16,812 nt of DNA from CAYMJM01 sp964391325 (GTDB taxonomy: Bacteria; Patescibacteriota; Dojkabacteria; B142; JAFGMG01): assembly GCA_964391325.1 (NCBI GenBank), contig CAYMJM010000017.1:1-16812 (forward strand), read 5' to 3'. Shown in pieces: positions 7,327-14,724 of this stretch. The notes under the pieces were generated by a model. That model was not told the origin of the DNA. It worked only from the letters and a program-made list of their open reading frames with translations, and did not search any database. The first letter of the stretch is position 1; each line of letters opens with the position of its first letter. The position numbers and the translations under genes are program-made.

Positions 7327-7351
7327 GAAATGAGTGCTAAAATATAAAAGG

Positions 7352-7371
7352 ATTATACTTTATAAGTATAA
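7352..7371 (-). promoter_or_regulatory. recA upstream palindrome overlapping a -10 box
   Basis: TTATACTT (7353-7360) and AAGTATAA (7364-7371) are perfect inverted arms around three bases, 26 bp before the recA start. On the minus strand TATAAT at 7357-7352 is a consensus -10 lying largely in one arm. No consensus -35 is found 16-18 bp upstream, so an activator or the palindrome itself may matter. It does not match the E. coli or B. subtilis LexA boxes. Confidence 0.45.
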
Positions 7372-7442
7372 CACAGGCTATCATCGTTCACGGGCAGTAA
7401 ATTATTATAACGGAGTGGCATTAATTATCTTTTAGAAATTCC

Positions 7443-8639
7443 TTAATTTATCTTTCTCACGTGGTTTTGAGATACCCACCCAAATTCACCTTCTCCAAGA
7501 TCTATCTGTACGTAGCCATATTGTCCTGATCTTTTCATTATATACCTTTCTCCAGGTGATACCCGACTTATAACCTCAGCTGAGCCACTATCTCCAGACC
7601 TGACATTTAAATATCCTGTTTCAGTACTTAATATCTCCACCACTGTCTCATTCAGTTTATCGACAGTTAATGAAATATCGAATTCCGCACCTTGCATCGT
7701 CTCACCCAAGCTATTTTTGAGGACAAAACTTTCTGTCTGTTTACCGAAGTACAAAGGCACATTGAATTTCACTTGAAATGTTTGCTGCTCACCTGGCCTT
7801 ATAACGTCAGATTCCTGTAATAACTCTACCTGTGACTGGCTAGCCCAAGCACCATTTAGGAAAAACTTACTCAGTCTGCCATCCGTCTTTGAAATTAATA
7901 GAGACGAATCATCATTGCCATAAATGCTATATTCGCCCGTGTTTTTTACAGTTAATTCAATTATTACCGTCTGACCAGGTTTAACAGCAGCCTCCGGCAC
8001 TTTAACTGTGGCAACTTCCAGCTTGTAGTCTTTTTTCTGTGGATTATAGTTAGCTTCTACTGATTTTTTAAATATTTTAAAAGACTCATTCCAACCGCTT
8101 ACTATATCTCGTTTTTCAATTCTAGAAGTCTTCTGTTGTAGATCTATTGCAAAAAGTAAATTTCCGATTTGTATATTTTCGGCTTTAATATGATTTCTAT
8201 TAGCTATATCCAGAAGTAACTCTTCGATTTCAGATTTAGCCTGCTCGTCAAAATCAACAGAATGAGAGTCTGCTAGATAAACAACCAGAATAGTATCTTC
8301 CCCTACGCCTTCAACCTTTACACTTGCTTCATCTCCTACTTTACTTGTTTGATAAACCTCCCCATTAGGGAAAACTACGTAATGGAAAGGAATATCAGGG
8401 AAGCCTAGCCTAACAGTTGTATAGTAGTGAATTCCCTTTACCCAGTCTTCTGGGCTTAATCTTAGGCTCCCTGGCTGGATTAAAGGTACTAGTAAAACTT
8501 GGTCTGCTTTTCCGTACTCCTGCGATTCGTCCCCAAGATTAGGATCAAACCCTAGTGCAGTCCTAGGCTGTATGTTAACAGCCTGGGTCACAGTTGTTCC
8601 TACTAGCAGACATAATAAAATGAAAATTATCTTCTTCAT
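7443..8639 (-). CDS. Secreted SH3b protein with degenerate PGRP-like domain
   Basis: A signal peptide (1-20, MKK then a hydrophobic core ending TQA) predicts export. Residues about 45-165 resemble the PGRP/Amidase_2 fold: IHYYTTVRLGFPDIPFHYVVFPNGEVYQ matches the stretch usually written as DI-Y-H-F-I-DG-IY. The zinc histidine expected in the first strand is absent (VLLVPLIQ), so this is probably a binding or relic domain. Residues about 205-330 look like an Ig-like or CARDB-type beta domain (ELTVKNTGEYSIY). Residues about 340-398 form a bacterial SH3 domain (GYLNVRSGDS to FGWVSQNHV), commonly a cell-wall binder. The ATG abuts the holA stop with no gap, so translation is probably coupled. The likely role is at the cell surface; no enzymatic activity can be claimed. 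Confidence 0.78.
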   Translation of the reverse strand: MKKIIFILLCLLVGTTVTQAVNIQPRTALGFDPNLGDESQEYGKADQVLLVPLIQPGSLRLSPEDWVKGIHYYTTVRLGFPDIPFHYVVFPNGEVYQTSKVGDEASVKVEGVGEDTILVVYLADSHSVDFDEQAKSEIEELLLDIANRNHIKAENIQIGNLLFAIDLQQKTSRIEKRDIVSGWNESFKIFKKSVEANYNPQKKDYKLEVATVKVPEAAVKPGQTVIIELTVKNTGEYSIYGNDDSSLLISKTDGRLSKFFLNGAWASQSQVELLQESDVIRPGEQQTFQVKFNVPLYFGKQTESFVLKNSLGETMQGAEFDISLTVDKLNETVVEILSTETGYLNVRSGDSGSAEVISRVSPGERYIMKRSGQYGYVQIDLGEGEFGWVSQNHVRKIN

Positions 8640-9545
8640 CTAGAATGCTATTACAAGTAAATCTAAGGCCAGCATTTTATCCAGTCTTCCAGATTTTACA
8701 CCAATTTCCATATCTACAACTCGTTGATATAGTTTCTCAAGTTTTGACTTATTCAGCAACTGTGTTTGTCGAAGAATTTTAGTTGCTACAAAAGGATGAA
8801 TTCCAAATTTTATCAGCTTGGATTTATCTTTATAATTTAATGCCAAATAATAGAGTCTTAGCTGCCTTACAATAAAACCCATTATATACTCATACTCCAG
8901 TTCTCTGGTCAGTTTCTCTAATAAATTTAAGCTTCTTATCTTGTTCCTATCTGTAAGCGAATCCATAAATTCCCATATACTGGCCTCTTCATTAAGAATA
9001 GTTATATTCTTCATAATATCTACAGATATTTCTATACCTTCGTCCTGTAAGTACTTAAGCTTTAGCATTTCACTTGCCAGAATTAAAGGACTTGGGCCAG
9101 TTCTAAAGGAAAGCTCTTTAATAAGAGAAGAGGTCAGTTTAAGACCGATTTTTGAGCTATAAGAATTAATCCACTCGTCAATCACTTTATTATTAGGAAG
9201 ACCATATTCTTGGACCTTGCCTTTTTCTTTGACCAATTTATACAATGTTGATCTTTTATCAAGTTTTGTTCGGGACCACAAAATCATATCCTCAACCTTA
9301 TCGAGTATATCCTCGATCTTTTTCCTTTGCTCCGTGCTTGCTTGCTCCAGCGCCTTCACTACTATTAGTCTTTTCTCTGAAAAAAAACTTGTATTGAGGC
9401 AATTCTCCATTATTTGTTTTTCAGAGTCCTCATCATCTATATAAACACCTATGCATGGAACACCCTTCTTCTCATATAGAGAGATCATATTGCTGAGGGC
9501 TTCCCTGCTCTGGAATAAATTTTCTCCTCCGATTAAATAAATCAT
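8640..9545 (-). CDS. holA: DNA polymerase III delta subunit
   Basis: HolA is the clamp-loader subunit that opens the sliding clamp during replication. The 301 residues have the usual order: a short AAA-like N-terminal part starting MIYLIGGEN, SFFSEKRLIVVKALEQA (the usual segment reads F..kRLvvv), and ILWSRTKLDKRSTLYKLVKEKGKVQEY matching the family's D-R-K-LYK segment. The helical collar follows, with VRQLRLYYLA and a C-terminal motif GRLDKMLALDLLV (usual form K-G-D-x-xxALE-LL). No functional Walker A is expected or seen. The start lies 2 nt after the stop of the upstream membrane-protein gene, and the stop abuts the SH3b gene, so this is the tight centre of the minus-strand operon. There is no Shine-Dalgarno. 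Low-similarity family, but the overall pattern is clear. Confidence 0.87.
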   Translation of the reverse strand: MIYLIGGENLFQSREALSNMISLYEKKGVPCIGVYIDDEDSEKQIMENCLNTSFFSEKRLIVVKALEQASTEQRKKIEDILDKVEDMILWSRTKLDKRSTLYKLVKEKGKVQEYGLPNNKVIDEWINSYSSKIGLKLTSSLIKELSFRTGPSPLILASEMLKLKYLQDEGIEISVDIMKNITILNEEASIWEFMDSLTDRNKIRSLNLLEKLTRELEYEYIMGFIVRQLRLYYLALNYKDKSKLIKFGIHPFVATKILRQTQLLNKSKLEKLYQRVVDMEIGVKSGRLDKMLALDLLVIAF

Positions 9546-9547
9546 AC

Positions 9548-10402
9548 TTAGTTTTCTATAGTTACTTTATCTTTATCAAAACGAACATTACCTATACTTA
9601 CAGTATTATCTGCGTTTAAAATCAGACGAATGAACTTATGTCCATCTGTTTGTCCTTCGACACCAGTTACATTAAGTGTAGAAAATAGCATGTCAGAAAT
9701 AGATTCCCTTAAAAAAGAAGGAAGACTAATTCTTTGGAATCCGACTTTGGTCATACTTAAGCTACTATCACTGCCCTGTCCAAGCTCAAGTAACAGCCAT
9801 AAAGGTTTGTCCGCATCACGATCTAAATCTCGAACTACTCTTAGATAGCTAGGTTCCACATCTACATAGTAAGCTTGAGAATTGGCCCTAGCTCTAACTA
9901 AAGCTTGTAACTCAGGCTCAGTTAACTCCACCCTTCCTTCCTCCATTAGAATTTGTATGACTTCATTGCTGTCTGTAGCAACTGATGTTGTCGTATTGGG
10001 ATAATAATCCTCATTCAAAAAGTCTTTTACTCCATTCCATACAAATTCAGGACGAAAGTAAATTAAAGACCCTATTAGAACAATTAGCATTATCAATAGT
10101 AGACAACCATAGCACCCACAAGAGCGACAACTGCATCCAAGACGAGGAAACATACCTCTTTTATTATCTTTTTTACGGTCAATTGCTGTATCTGTTTCAA
10201 TATCCTCCTCTTCTGGTTCTTCCATAATCTGCTTGTTTTTATGATATCTCTCTATATCTTCCTGCATACTCGCCGATTCAGTCGCTGTTTCGTCTTCATT
10301 AACATCTTGGACCTGCTTGTTTAGCTGACTATAAGTGGTAGGATCAGAAGTATTATTTTTGTTGCTATCATCGGAAATATCGCCTGACTGAGAGGTAGCC
10401 AT
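9548..10402 (-). CDS. Single-pass membrane protein with juxtamembrane cysteine cluster
   Basis: I do not recognise a family. Residues 1-80 are acidic, Ser/Thr/Asn/Gln-rich and probably disordered. A basic patch (RKKDNKRG) leads to five cysteines in eleven residues, C90, C92, C95, C97 and C100 (C-x-C-x2-C-x-C-x2-C), directly before a membrane helix (about 101-116, LLLIMLIVLIGSLIYF). The positive-inside rule places the N terminus in the cytoplasm and residues about 120-284 outside. The outer part has mixed alpha/beta character and no visible catalytic motif. The cysteine cluster could bind a metal or cluster, or be acylated. It lies between murJ (46 nt) and holA (2 nt) in one operon, which may suggest an envelope role. 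Confidence 0.8.
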   Translation of the reverse strand: MATSQSGDISDDSNKNNTSDPTTYSQLNKQVQDVNEDETATESASMQEDIERYHKNKQIMEEPEEEDIETDTAIDRKKDNKRGMFPRLGCSCRSCGCYGCLLLIMLIVLIGSLIYFRPEFVWNGVKDFLNEDYYPNTTTSVATDSNEVIQILMEEGRVELTEPELQALVRARANSQAYYVDVEPSYLRVVRDLDRDADKPLWLLLELGQGSDSSLSMTKVGFQRISLPSFLRESISDMLFSTLNVTGVEGQTDGHKFIRLILNADNTVSIGNVRFDKDKVTIEN

Positions 10403-10448
10403 GTCTTACTAATAATAGATAATATAGGTTATATTAGCATAATTTTTC

Positions 10449-12248
10449 CTATTTAGTTGGGCTATTTTTAAAGAGTTTCACAGTAGCTTTGTATGTCCTA
10501 TATATCTTGCTTGCCATTTTATCCACAATCTCGACCTCTTCCACTTTTAATTCATAACTTAGCAGAAAATAGAAAGCCATAGAAGCTACAACTGTAGTGG
10601 TTGTCAGGAAAAAAATCTGACTGGTTCTAGACGTATCTAGGATGTCATTGTAGAAAGTATATAGGAAGTAGGCTAGAAACAGGGTCATACCTGATATAAA
10701 AAACTTTTTAAATAGAGGCAAGACAAAATCTTTTATCTTAATTTTTAAATATTTGTGGTTTAGATATAATAGAAGGAAGAGAGTTTCGACTATATAAATT
10801 AAACTACCGCTTAGTGCCAGACCTCCAACGCCGGCTATACCATCACTTTTTGTTAAAAAGTATTCGGGATTAAACTCAAGATCAAATACAGACAGTTCAT
10901 GGAAGTGACTAAAATAGTTCGTGAATAATATACCAGTAATCACTCCGCCTACAACAACAAATATTGCAGACAAAAGAGGAATCAATGAGTTATGTACTGC
11001 GTAGTATGTCCTGTAAAGTAAAGATCTTAAGGCTTCAAAAGTTAGGCCAACTGCAAAGAACATAACTACCCAAGCTACCAGTCTAGTATAATCCCAGGTG
11101 AAGTGATTTCCAAAAATTCCATAAAATAACCTGGTTATAGGCAATCTCAAGACAAGTAACAATACGGTAACTGGCAGGGATAAAAAGACTATTTGATTTA
11201 AAACTTTTATAAAAATTTTCTGAAACGTACTCGTATCGCCATGAACATAAGCCTTGGACAGTAATGGGAAGGAGGCTGTGGCAAATGTCATACCAAATAA
11301 TGAAATAGGAATCACTATCAGCCTTACACCTAGCTCATACGCAGTCAAAGAATACCCTACTAAACCATATGCTATTATTCTGTCCACTCCTATAGCAACC
11401 TGTTCTGCTGAAAGCCCTAAAATTCTAGGCAGACCTAATTTTAATAAACTTTTAAAATACTTATCTTTAAAATCCAGAATCGGCATATACTTGATACCAA
11501 GATTGCGCGCAAGAGGGATCTGAATCAAAAGGTGAAAAATAGAACCAAGTAGTGTTCCCCATACTAGTACCCACGGGCTTCTGCCCAAAATAGGAATAAA
11601 TACAAGTATTGATAAAATTCTTCCGAAATTATAGAAAAGAGGGGCTAGCTGAGGGACTACGAACCTTTGCATCACGTTTAAAGAACTGCTTATGTAGGTG
11701 CTTATCCCTAAAATAACCTGAGGGATCATCAGAACTCTTAACATGGTAACTATTCTGTCCAATTCTTCTGCAGTTGGAGGAGTCACAGGATGAATAAGAT
11801 TATCAATTGCCCATGGCAGAAAAGCATCAGCGAAAATCGCAATTACCCCAGCAAGCAGGGCAAAAACAATAAAAGAAATATTAACTAATGTATTAAACAC
11901 CCTTAAAAAACTACCATGCCCTGCTTCTTCCCGGGACTGTACCAATGCAGGAATAATAGAAGCGCTTATAGCCCCAAGTAAAATCGACGCTGAGATTATT
12001 TCTGGGATGTTTGATGCGAAAAGGAATTCATTATACGGACCAGCTCCGAGGAAACCAGCCGACATAGAATTAAATACTAGTCCGGTAAACTTGGTTCCCA
12101 GCATCAGAACCATAAGTATGAAAACAGCATTATAAATATCATTTTCCTCGCGAGTTAATATATTCCTAACTCTTGAGATTGAGTAATCCCGCAACGCTAA
12201 AGTAGCATTAATTGAATTAATTAGCGCTCGTGGTAGCAGTTTTGCCAT
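10449..12248 (-). CDS. murJ: MurJ/MviN-type lipid II flippase, divergent
   Basis: MurJ moves lipid II, the peptidoglycan precursor, across the membrane. This 599-residue protein has about 14 membrane helices and MurJ-like segments: SAGFLGAGPYNEFLFASNIP near helices 1-2, LLGAISASIIP, and YELGVRLIVIPISLFGMTFATASFPLLSK around helices 8-9. R319 in that last segment matches the essential arginine of helix 8 (E. coli Arg270). Other charged positions important in E. coli are changed: the first-helix arginines align with K53 and F59, and the DAF aspartate is N73. There is a 40-residue N-terminal extension and a soluble C-terminal tail. It follows pnp by 32 nt on the same strand. Another MOP-superfamily flippase (for example a polysaccharide exporter) is the main alternative. 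Confidence 0.85.
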   Translation of the reverse strand: MAKLLPRALINSINATLALRDYSISRVRNILTREENDIYNAVFILMVLMLGTKFTGLVFNSMSAGFLGAGPYNEFLFASNIPEIISASILLGAISASIIPALVQSREEAGHGSFLRVFNTLVNISFIVFALLAGVIAIFADAFLPWAIDNLIHPVTPPTAEELDRIVTMLRVLMIPQVILGISTYISSSLNVMQRFVVPQLAPLFYNFGRILSILVFIPILGRSPWVLVWGTLLGSIFHLLIQIPLARNLGIKYMPILDFKDKYFKSLLKLGLPRILGLSAEQVAIGVDRIIAYGLVGYSLTAYELGVRLIVIPISLFGMTFATASFPLLSKAYVHGDTSTFQKIFIKVLNQIVFLSLPVTVLLLVLRLPITRLFYGIFGNHFTWDYTRLVAWVVMFFAVGLTFEALRSLLYRTYYAVHNSLIPLLSAIFVVVGGVITGILFTNYFSHFHELSVFDLEFNPEYFLTKSDGIAGVGGLALSGSLIYIVETLFLLLYLNHKYLKIKIKDFVLPLFKKFFISGMTLFLAYFLYTFYNDILDTSRTSQIFFLTTTTVVASMAFYFLLSYELKVEEVEIVDKMASKIYRTYKATVKLFKNSPTK

Positions 12249-12280
12249 ACCAAAATGTTAATATCAGTTATTAAAAAGTA

Positions 12281-14425
12281 TTACTTTCCTCGCTGCGTAT
12301 TCTGTTCTATTCTGGTCGATATATCAGGATTAAGGTTTTTCATACTTAACTTAACTCTTCCCACTTCATCGATACCTATAACTTTCACCTTAACTTTATC
12401 ATCAACTTTAAAATGTTTCGAGAGGTCGTTGATAAATCCATTAGTAATTTCAGAGATATGTACCAAGCCAGAAATATTTGCTCCGATTTTTATAAATAAA
12501 CCATAGCTTTCTATTCTATCCACAACTCCATCATATTCTTTGCCCACCTCGGCTTCTTCGAAGATATCATTAATCATGGATAGAGCTTTATCCCTTGCCT
12601 CAGCACTTACTGCTGTAATGTAAACTGTACCATCGTCTTGGATATCAATGTCGATATCGCCAAATTCTTCTGCTGTTTCTACAATATTTTTAATTACTTT
12701 ACCACCAGGACCTATAAGCTCCCCTATTCTTGAAGAATCTATATGCATAACATCGACTTTGGGAGCATGCTCACTAACATGATCCCTAGATTGTCCAATC
12801 ACCGAATTCATTCCGTCCAGGACAAATAATCTTCCTTCTCGACTTTTTCTAAATGCTTCTTTTAAGACTGGAATAGGTACACCTTTTAGTTTATTGTCTA
12901 ACTGTATAGCAGTAATTCCATCTATAGTCCCAACCACCTTGAAGTCCATATCACCATAAAAGTCTTCTACATCTTCCATATCTGTCAATAATTTATACTC
13001 TTCCAGGTTATCATCAGCTGTCACCAATCCTATAGCAATCCCTGCAATAGCAGTTTTCAAAGGGACTCCAGCATCCATTAAAGCCAAACTAGTAGCACAT
13101 GCTGCTGCCATAGAAGTCGAGCCATTCTGCGAAAGGATTTCTGATACAACCCTTATGGTGTAAGGAAATTTTTCTTCCGATGGAAGTATTGCTTTAAGTG
13201 CATTTTCTGTAATATGTCCATGTCCGATTTCTCTCCTTCCAGGATAATACGAGAATCTCCCAGCCTCTCCATATGAATAGCTTGGACCGTTATAATGATG
13301 CATGAAACGTTTTTGCTCTTCTCCCTCAAAACTTTCTAATGTCTGGCTTAGTCTAGTAGAGCCAAGTGTAACAATAGACATGGCCTGAGTCATCCCTCTG
13401 GTAAAAAGTGAAGATCCATGTACTCTAGGAAGTACACCTATATCCATAGATAATGGTCTTATTTCTGTTAATTGACGCCCACTTGTTCTTTTCTCCTCTT
13501 TCAAAACTCCTTCTCTCATTATTTTTCTTGCTATATACTCAACTATGTTAGTAGCGTCCTGCTTGGAAATACTCCCCTCATTATTTGCAACAATTTCCTC
13601 AATTATTCTCATATATTCCTCTTTTCGATCTGGTTTGTTATACAGAGCTTCTTTTATCTGTGGGAGATAATCATCTTCCACAAGTTTCAGAGTATCTTCA
13701 TTTATGGGATTTTCTACAAACTCTAGCTTTTGCTTACCAAATTCCTTGGCAAATTTATTCTGCAAATCATAGAGAGGCTTTACTTTTTCGGCAGCAAGCT
13801 CCATTATTTCATCCATTGTATCTTCAGAAATCTGATCAGCCCAGCCTTCTATGTTTAAAACTCTATCATCTGTCAATCCCAGTATAAAATGAGCTTTCAG
13901 ATCTTCTTCTGTTCCTACTTTTGGATTTATTATCAAAGAATTGTTTTCTTTGTTAATTCCTACAGATACAGATGCACTTGGTCCTTCAAAGGGGACAGAC
14001 GAGATCATCAGTGCGGCTGAAGCTGCAGTAACTGCTAGATCAGCAGGATCATGCTTATCATCATAAGACATAACTGTGATAACCACGCTTACTGCATTTT
14101 TAAATCCTTTTGGAAATAAAGATCGGATAGAATGGTCTACCTGCCGTGCTTTAAGAACGGCCTCGTCTGAAGGTCTTCTTTCCCTCTTAATGAAACGAGA
14201 CCCTGATATAACTCCGCCAGCATAGAATTTCTCTATATATTCTACAGTCAAGGGGAAATAATCAAGAGATGACTCTTCTTTATCAACTGTAACGATTGCT
14301 AATACTACTGTTTCTCCTATCTGTACTCTTACTGCAGCATCAGCTTTGAACGCTAGATTTCCAGTACTGAAGTTTAAGTCTTCTCCCTCAAAGCTAATAG
14401 ACATTTTTTTTTCTTCCATAACCAT
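12281..14425 (-). CDS. pnp: Polyribonucleotide nucleotidyltransferase (PNPase)
   Basis: PNPase degrades RNA 3' to 5' with phosphate, releasing nucleoside diphosphates. The full domain order is visible: a first RNase PH core (EDLNFSTGNLAFKADAAV onwards), a helical domain, and a second RNase PH core with FTRGMTQAMSIVTLGSTR and HHYNGPSYSYGEAGRFSYYPGRREIGHGH (the usual HYNFPPFSVGE is altered). The metal-binding segment GDMDFKVVGTIDGITAIQLD, a KH domain with IGPGGK, and an S1 domain at the C terminus follow. The reading frame is open back to a TTG at 14482. I chose the ATG at 14425 because family members have only a few residues before the first strand. ATGs at 14419 and 14404 are also possible. 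Its mRNA probably has a leader of about 165 nt with a strong hairpin, and pnp leaders control PNPase levels in E. coli. It is probably the first gene of the pnp-murJ-holA operon. Confidence 0.97.
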   Translation of the reverse strand: MVMEEKKMSISFEGEDLNFSTGNLAFKADAAVRVQIGETVVLAIVTVDKEESSLDYFPLTVEYIEKFYAGGVISGSRFIKRERRPSDEAVLKARQVDHSIRSLFPKGFKNAVSVVITVMSYDDKHDPADLAVTAASAALMISSVPFEGPSASVSVGINKENNSLIINPKVGTEEDLKAHFILGLTDDRVLNIEGWADQISEDTMDEIMELAAEKVKPLYDLQNKFAKEFGKQKLEFVENPINEDTLKLVEDDYLPQIKEALYNKPDRKEEYMRIIEEIVANNEGSISKQDATNIVEYIARKIMREGVLKEEKRTSGRQLTEIRPLSMDIGVLPRVHGSSLFTRGMTQAMSIVTLGSTRLSQTLESFEGEEQKRFMHHYNGPSYSYGEAGRFSYYPGRREIGHGHITENALKAILPSEEKFPYTIRVVSEILSQNGSTSMAAACATSLALMDAGVPLKTAIAGIAIGLVTADDNLEEYKLLTDMEDVEDFYGDMDFKVVGTIDGITAIQLDNKLKGVPIPVLKEAFRKSREGRLFVLDGMNSVIGQSRDHVSEHAPKVDVMHIDSSRIGELIGPGGKVIKNIVETAEEFGDIDIDIQDDGTVYITAVSAEARDKALSMINDIFEEAEVGKEYDGVVDRIESYGLFIKIGANISGLVHISEITNGFINDLSKHFKVDDKVKVKVIGIDEVGRVKLSMKNLNPDISTRIEQNTQRGK

Positions 14426-14483
14426 GTGCCCAATTTGGACCTTTCTGTCTTTTGGGGGTTGGAAACTAGTTGGTGCTTGCAAC

Positions 14484-14526
14484 CTTCATACCTATATCTA
14501 CTACGCTAATAGAGATAGGACTGAAG
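14484..14526 (-). promoter_or_regulatory. Extended hairpin in the pnp leader
   Basis: Three consecutive helices pair exactly: 14484-14488 with 14522-14526 (CTTCA/TGAAG), 14491-14495 with 14515-14519 (CCTAT/ATAGG) and 14497-14500 with 14510-14513 (TCTA/TAGA). A 2x2 and a 1x1 internal loop separate them, and the terminal loop is 9 nt. It lies 58 nt before the chosen pnp start, inside the predicted leader. It is a candidate for processing or autoregulation. Confidence 0.5.
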
Positions 14527-14598
14527 TCTCAAACACCTCTTACACAAACTTGCCCCTGGTTTATGCGCCCCTAAAGACTAAATTAAATTAATGTTTCA

Positions 14599-14627
14599 AT
14601 TATATAGCATTGAGCCTCAAGCCACAA
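14599..14627 (-). promoter_or_regulatory. Predicted pnp promoter
   Basis: On the minus strand TTGTGG (14627-14622) and a perfect TATAAT (14604-14599) are 17 bp apart. The predicted start near 14592 gives a leader of about 165 nt. It overlaps the heptad array at 14604-14638. Confidence 0.45.
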
Positions 14628-14638
14628 GCATTAAGTTT
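14604..14638. repeat. Degenerate 7-bp tandem array, pnp side
   Basis: Five consecutive 7-mers from 14604 share the core N-N-A-G-C-N-N. A at position 3 and G at position 4 occur in all five, and C at position 5 in four. The last unit (TAAGTTT) departs most. The first copies are ATAGCAT and TGAGCCT. The array covers the predicted -35 and spacer of the pnp promoter. Confidence 0.4.
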
Positions 14639-14647
14639 GAACCAATC

Positions 14648-14677
14648 TGTCAGTTCTCGACTGGGCTCGGCCTGACA
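14648..14677. repeat. Inverted repeat between the pnp and ruvX promoters
   Basis: TGTCAG (14648-14653) and CTGACA (14672-14677) are inverted 6-bp arms 18 bp apart, with a short CGA/TCG pairing inside (14658-14660 with 14667-14669). It lies between the two divergent promoters. It could be an operator; the arms are short enough to be chance. Confidence 0.3.
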
Positions 14678-14718
14678 CATGCTTAATACTTGACACTCAG
14701 TACTGGATGCTGGATACT
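14677..14718. repeat. Degenerate 7-bp tandem array, ruvX side
   Basis: Six consecutive 7-mers fill 14677-14718. All six end in CT; A is at position 3 in five, T at position 4 in five, and position 5 is always a purine. The consensus is close to GGATACT; the last copy is exactly that. The -35 (TTGACA) and -10 (GATACT) of the predicted ruvX promoter are made from the array. Confidence 0.55.
14690..14718 (+). promoter_or_regulatory. Predicted leaderless ruvX promoter
   Basis: A perfect -35 TTGACA (14690-14695) and a -10-like GATACT (14713-14718) are 17 bp apart. Transcription would start about 7 nt after the -10, at or next to the A of the ATG at 14725, so the mRNA would have no leader. Confidence 0.5.
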
Positions 14719-14724
14719 ACACCC

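Noticed and set aside
14426..14482. N-terminal extension of PNPase from a TTG at 14482
   Set aside because: It would add 19 residues not expected in the family, the TTG directly follows AGG and a stop codon with no spacing for a ribosome site, and three ATGs lie close to the conserved start.
14346..14591. 81-codon + strand frame antisense to the pnp start
   Set aside because: It is the shadow of the pnp N terminus and leader, has no family resemblance, and its 3' half covers the hairpin.
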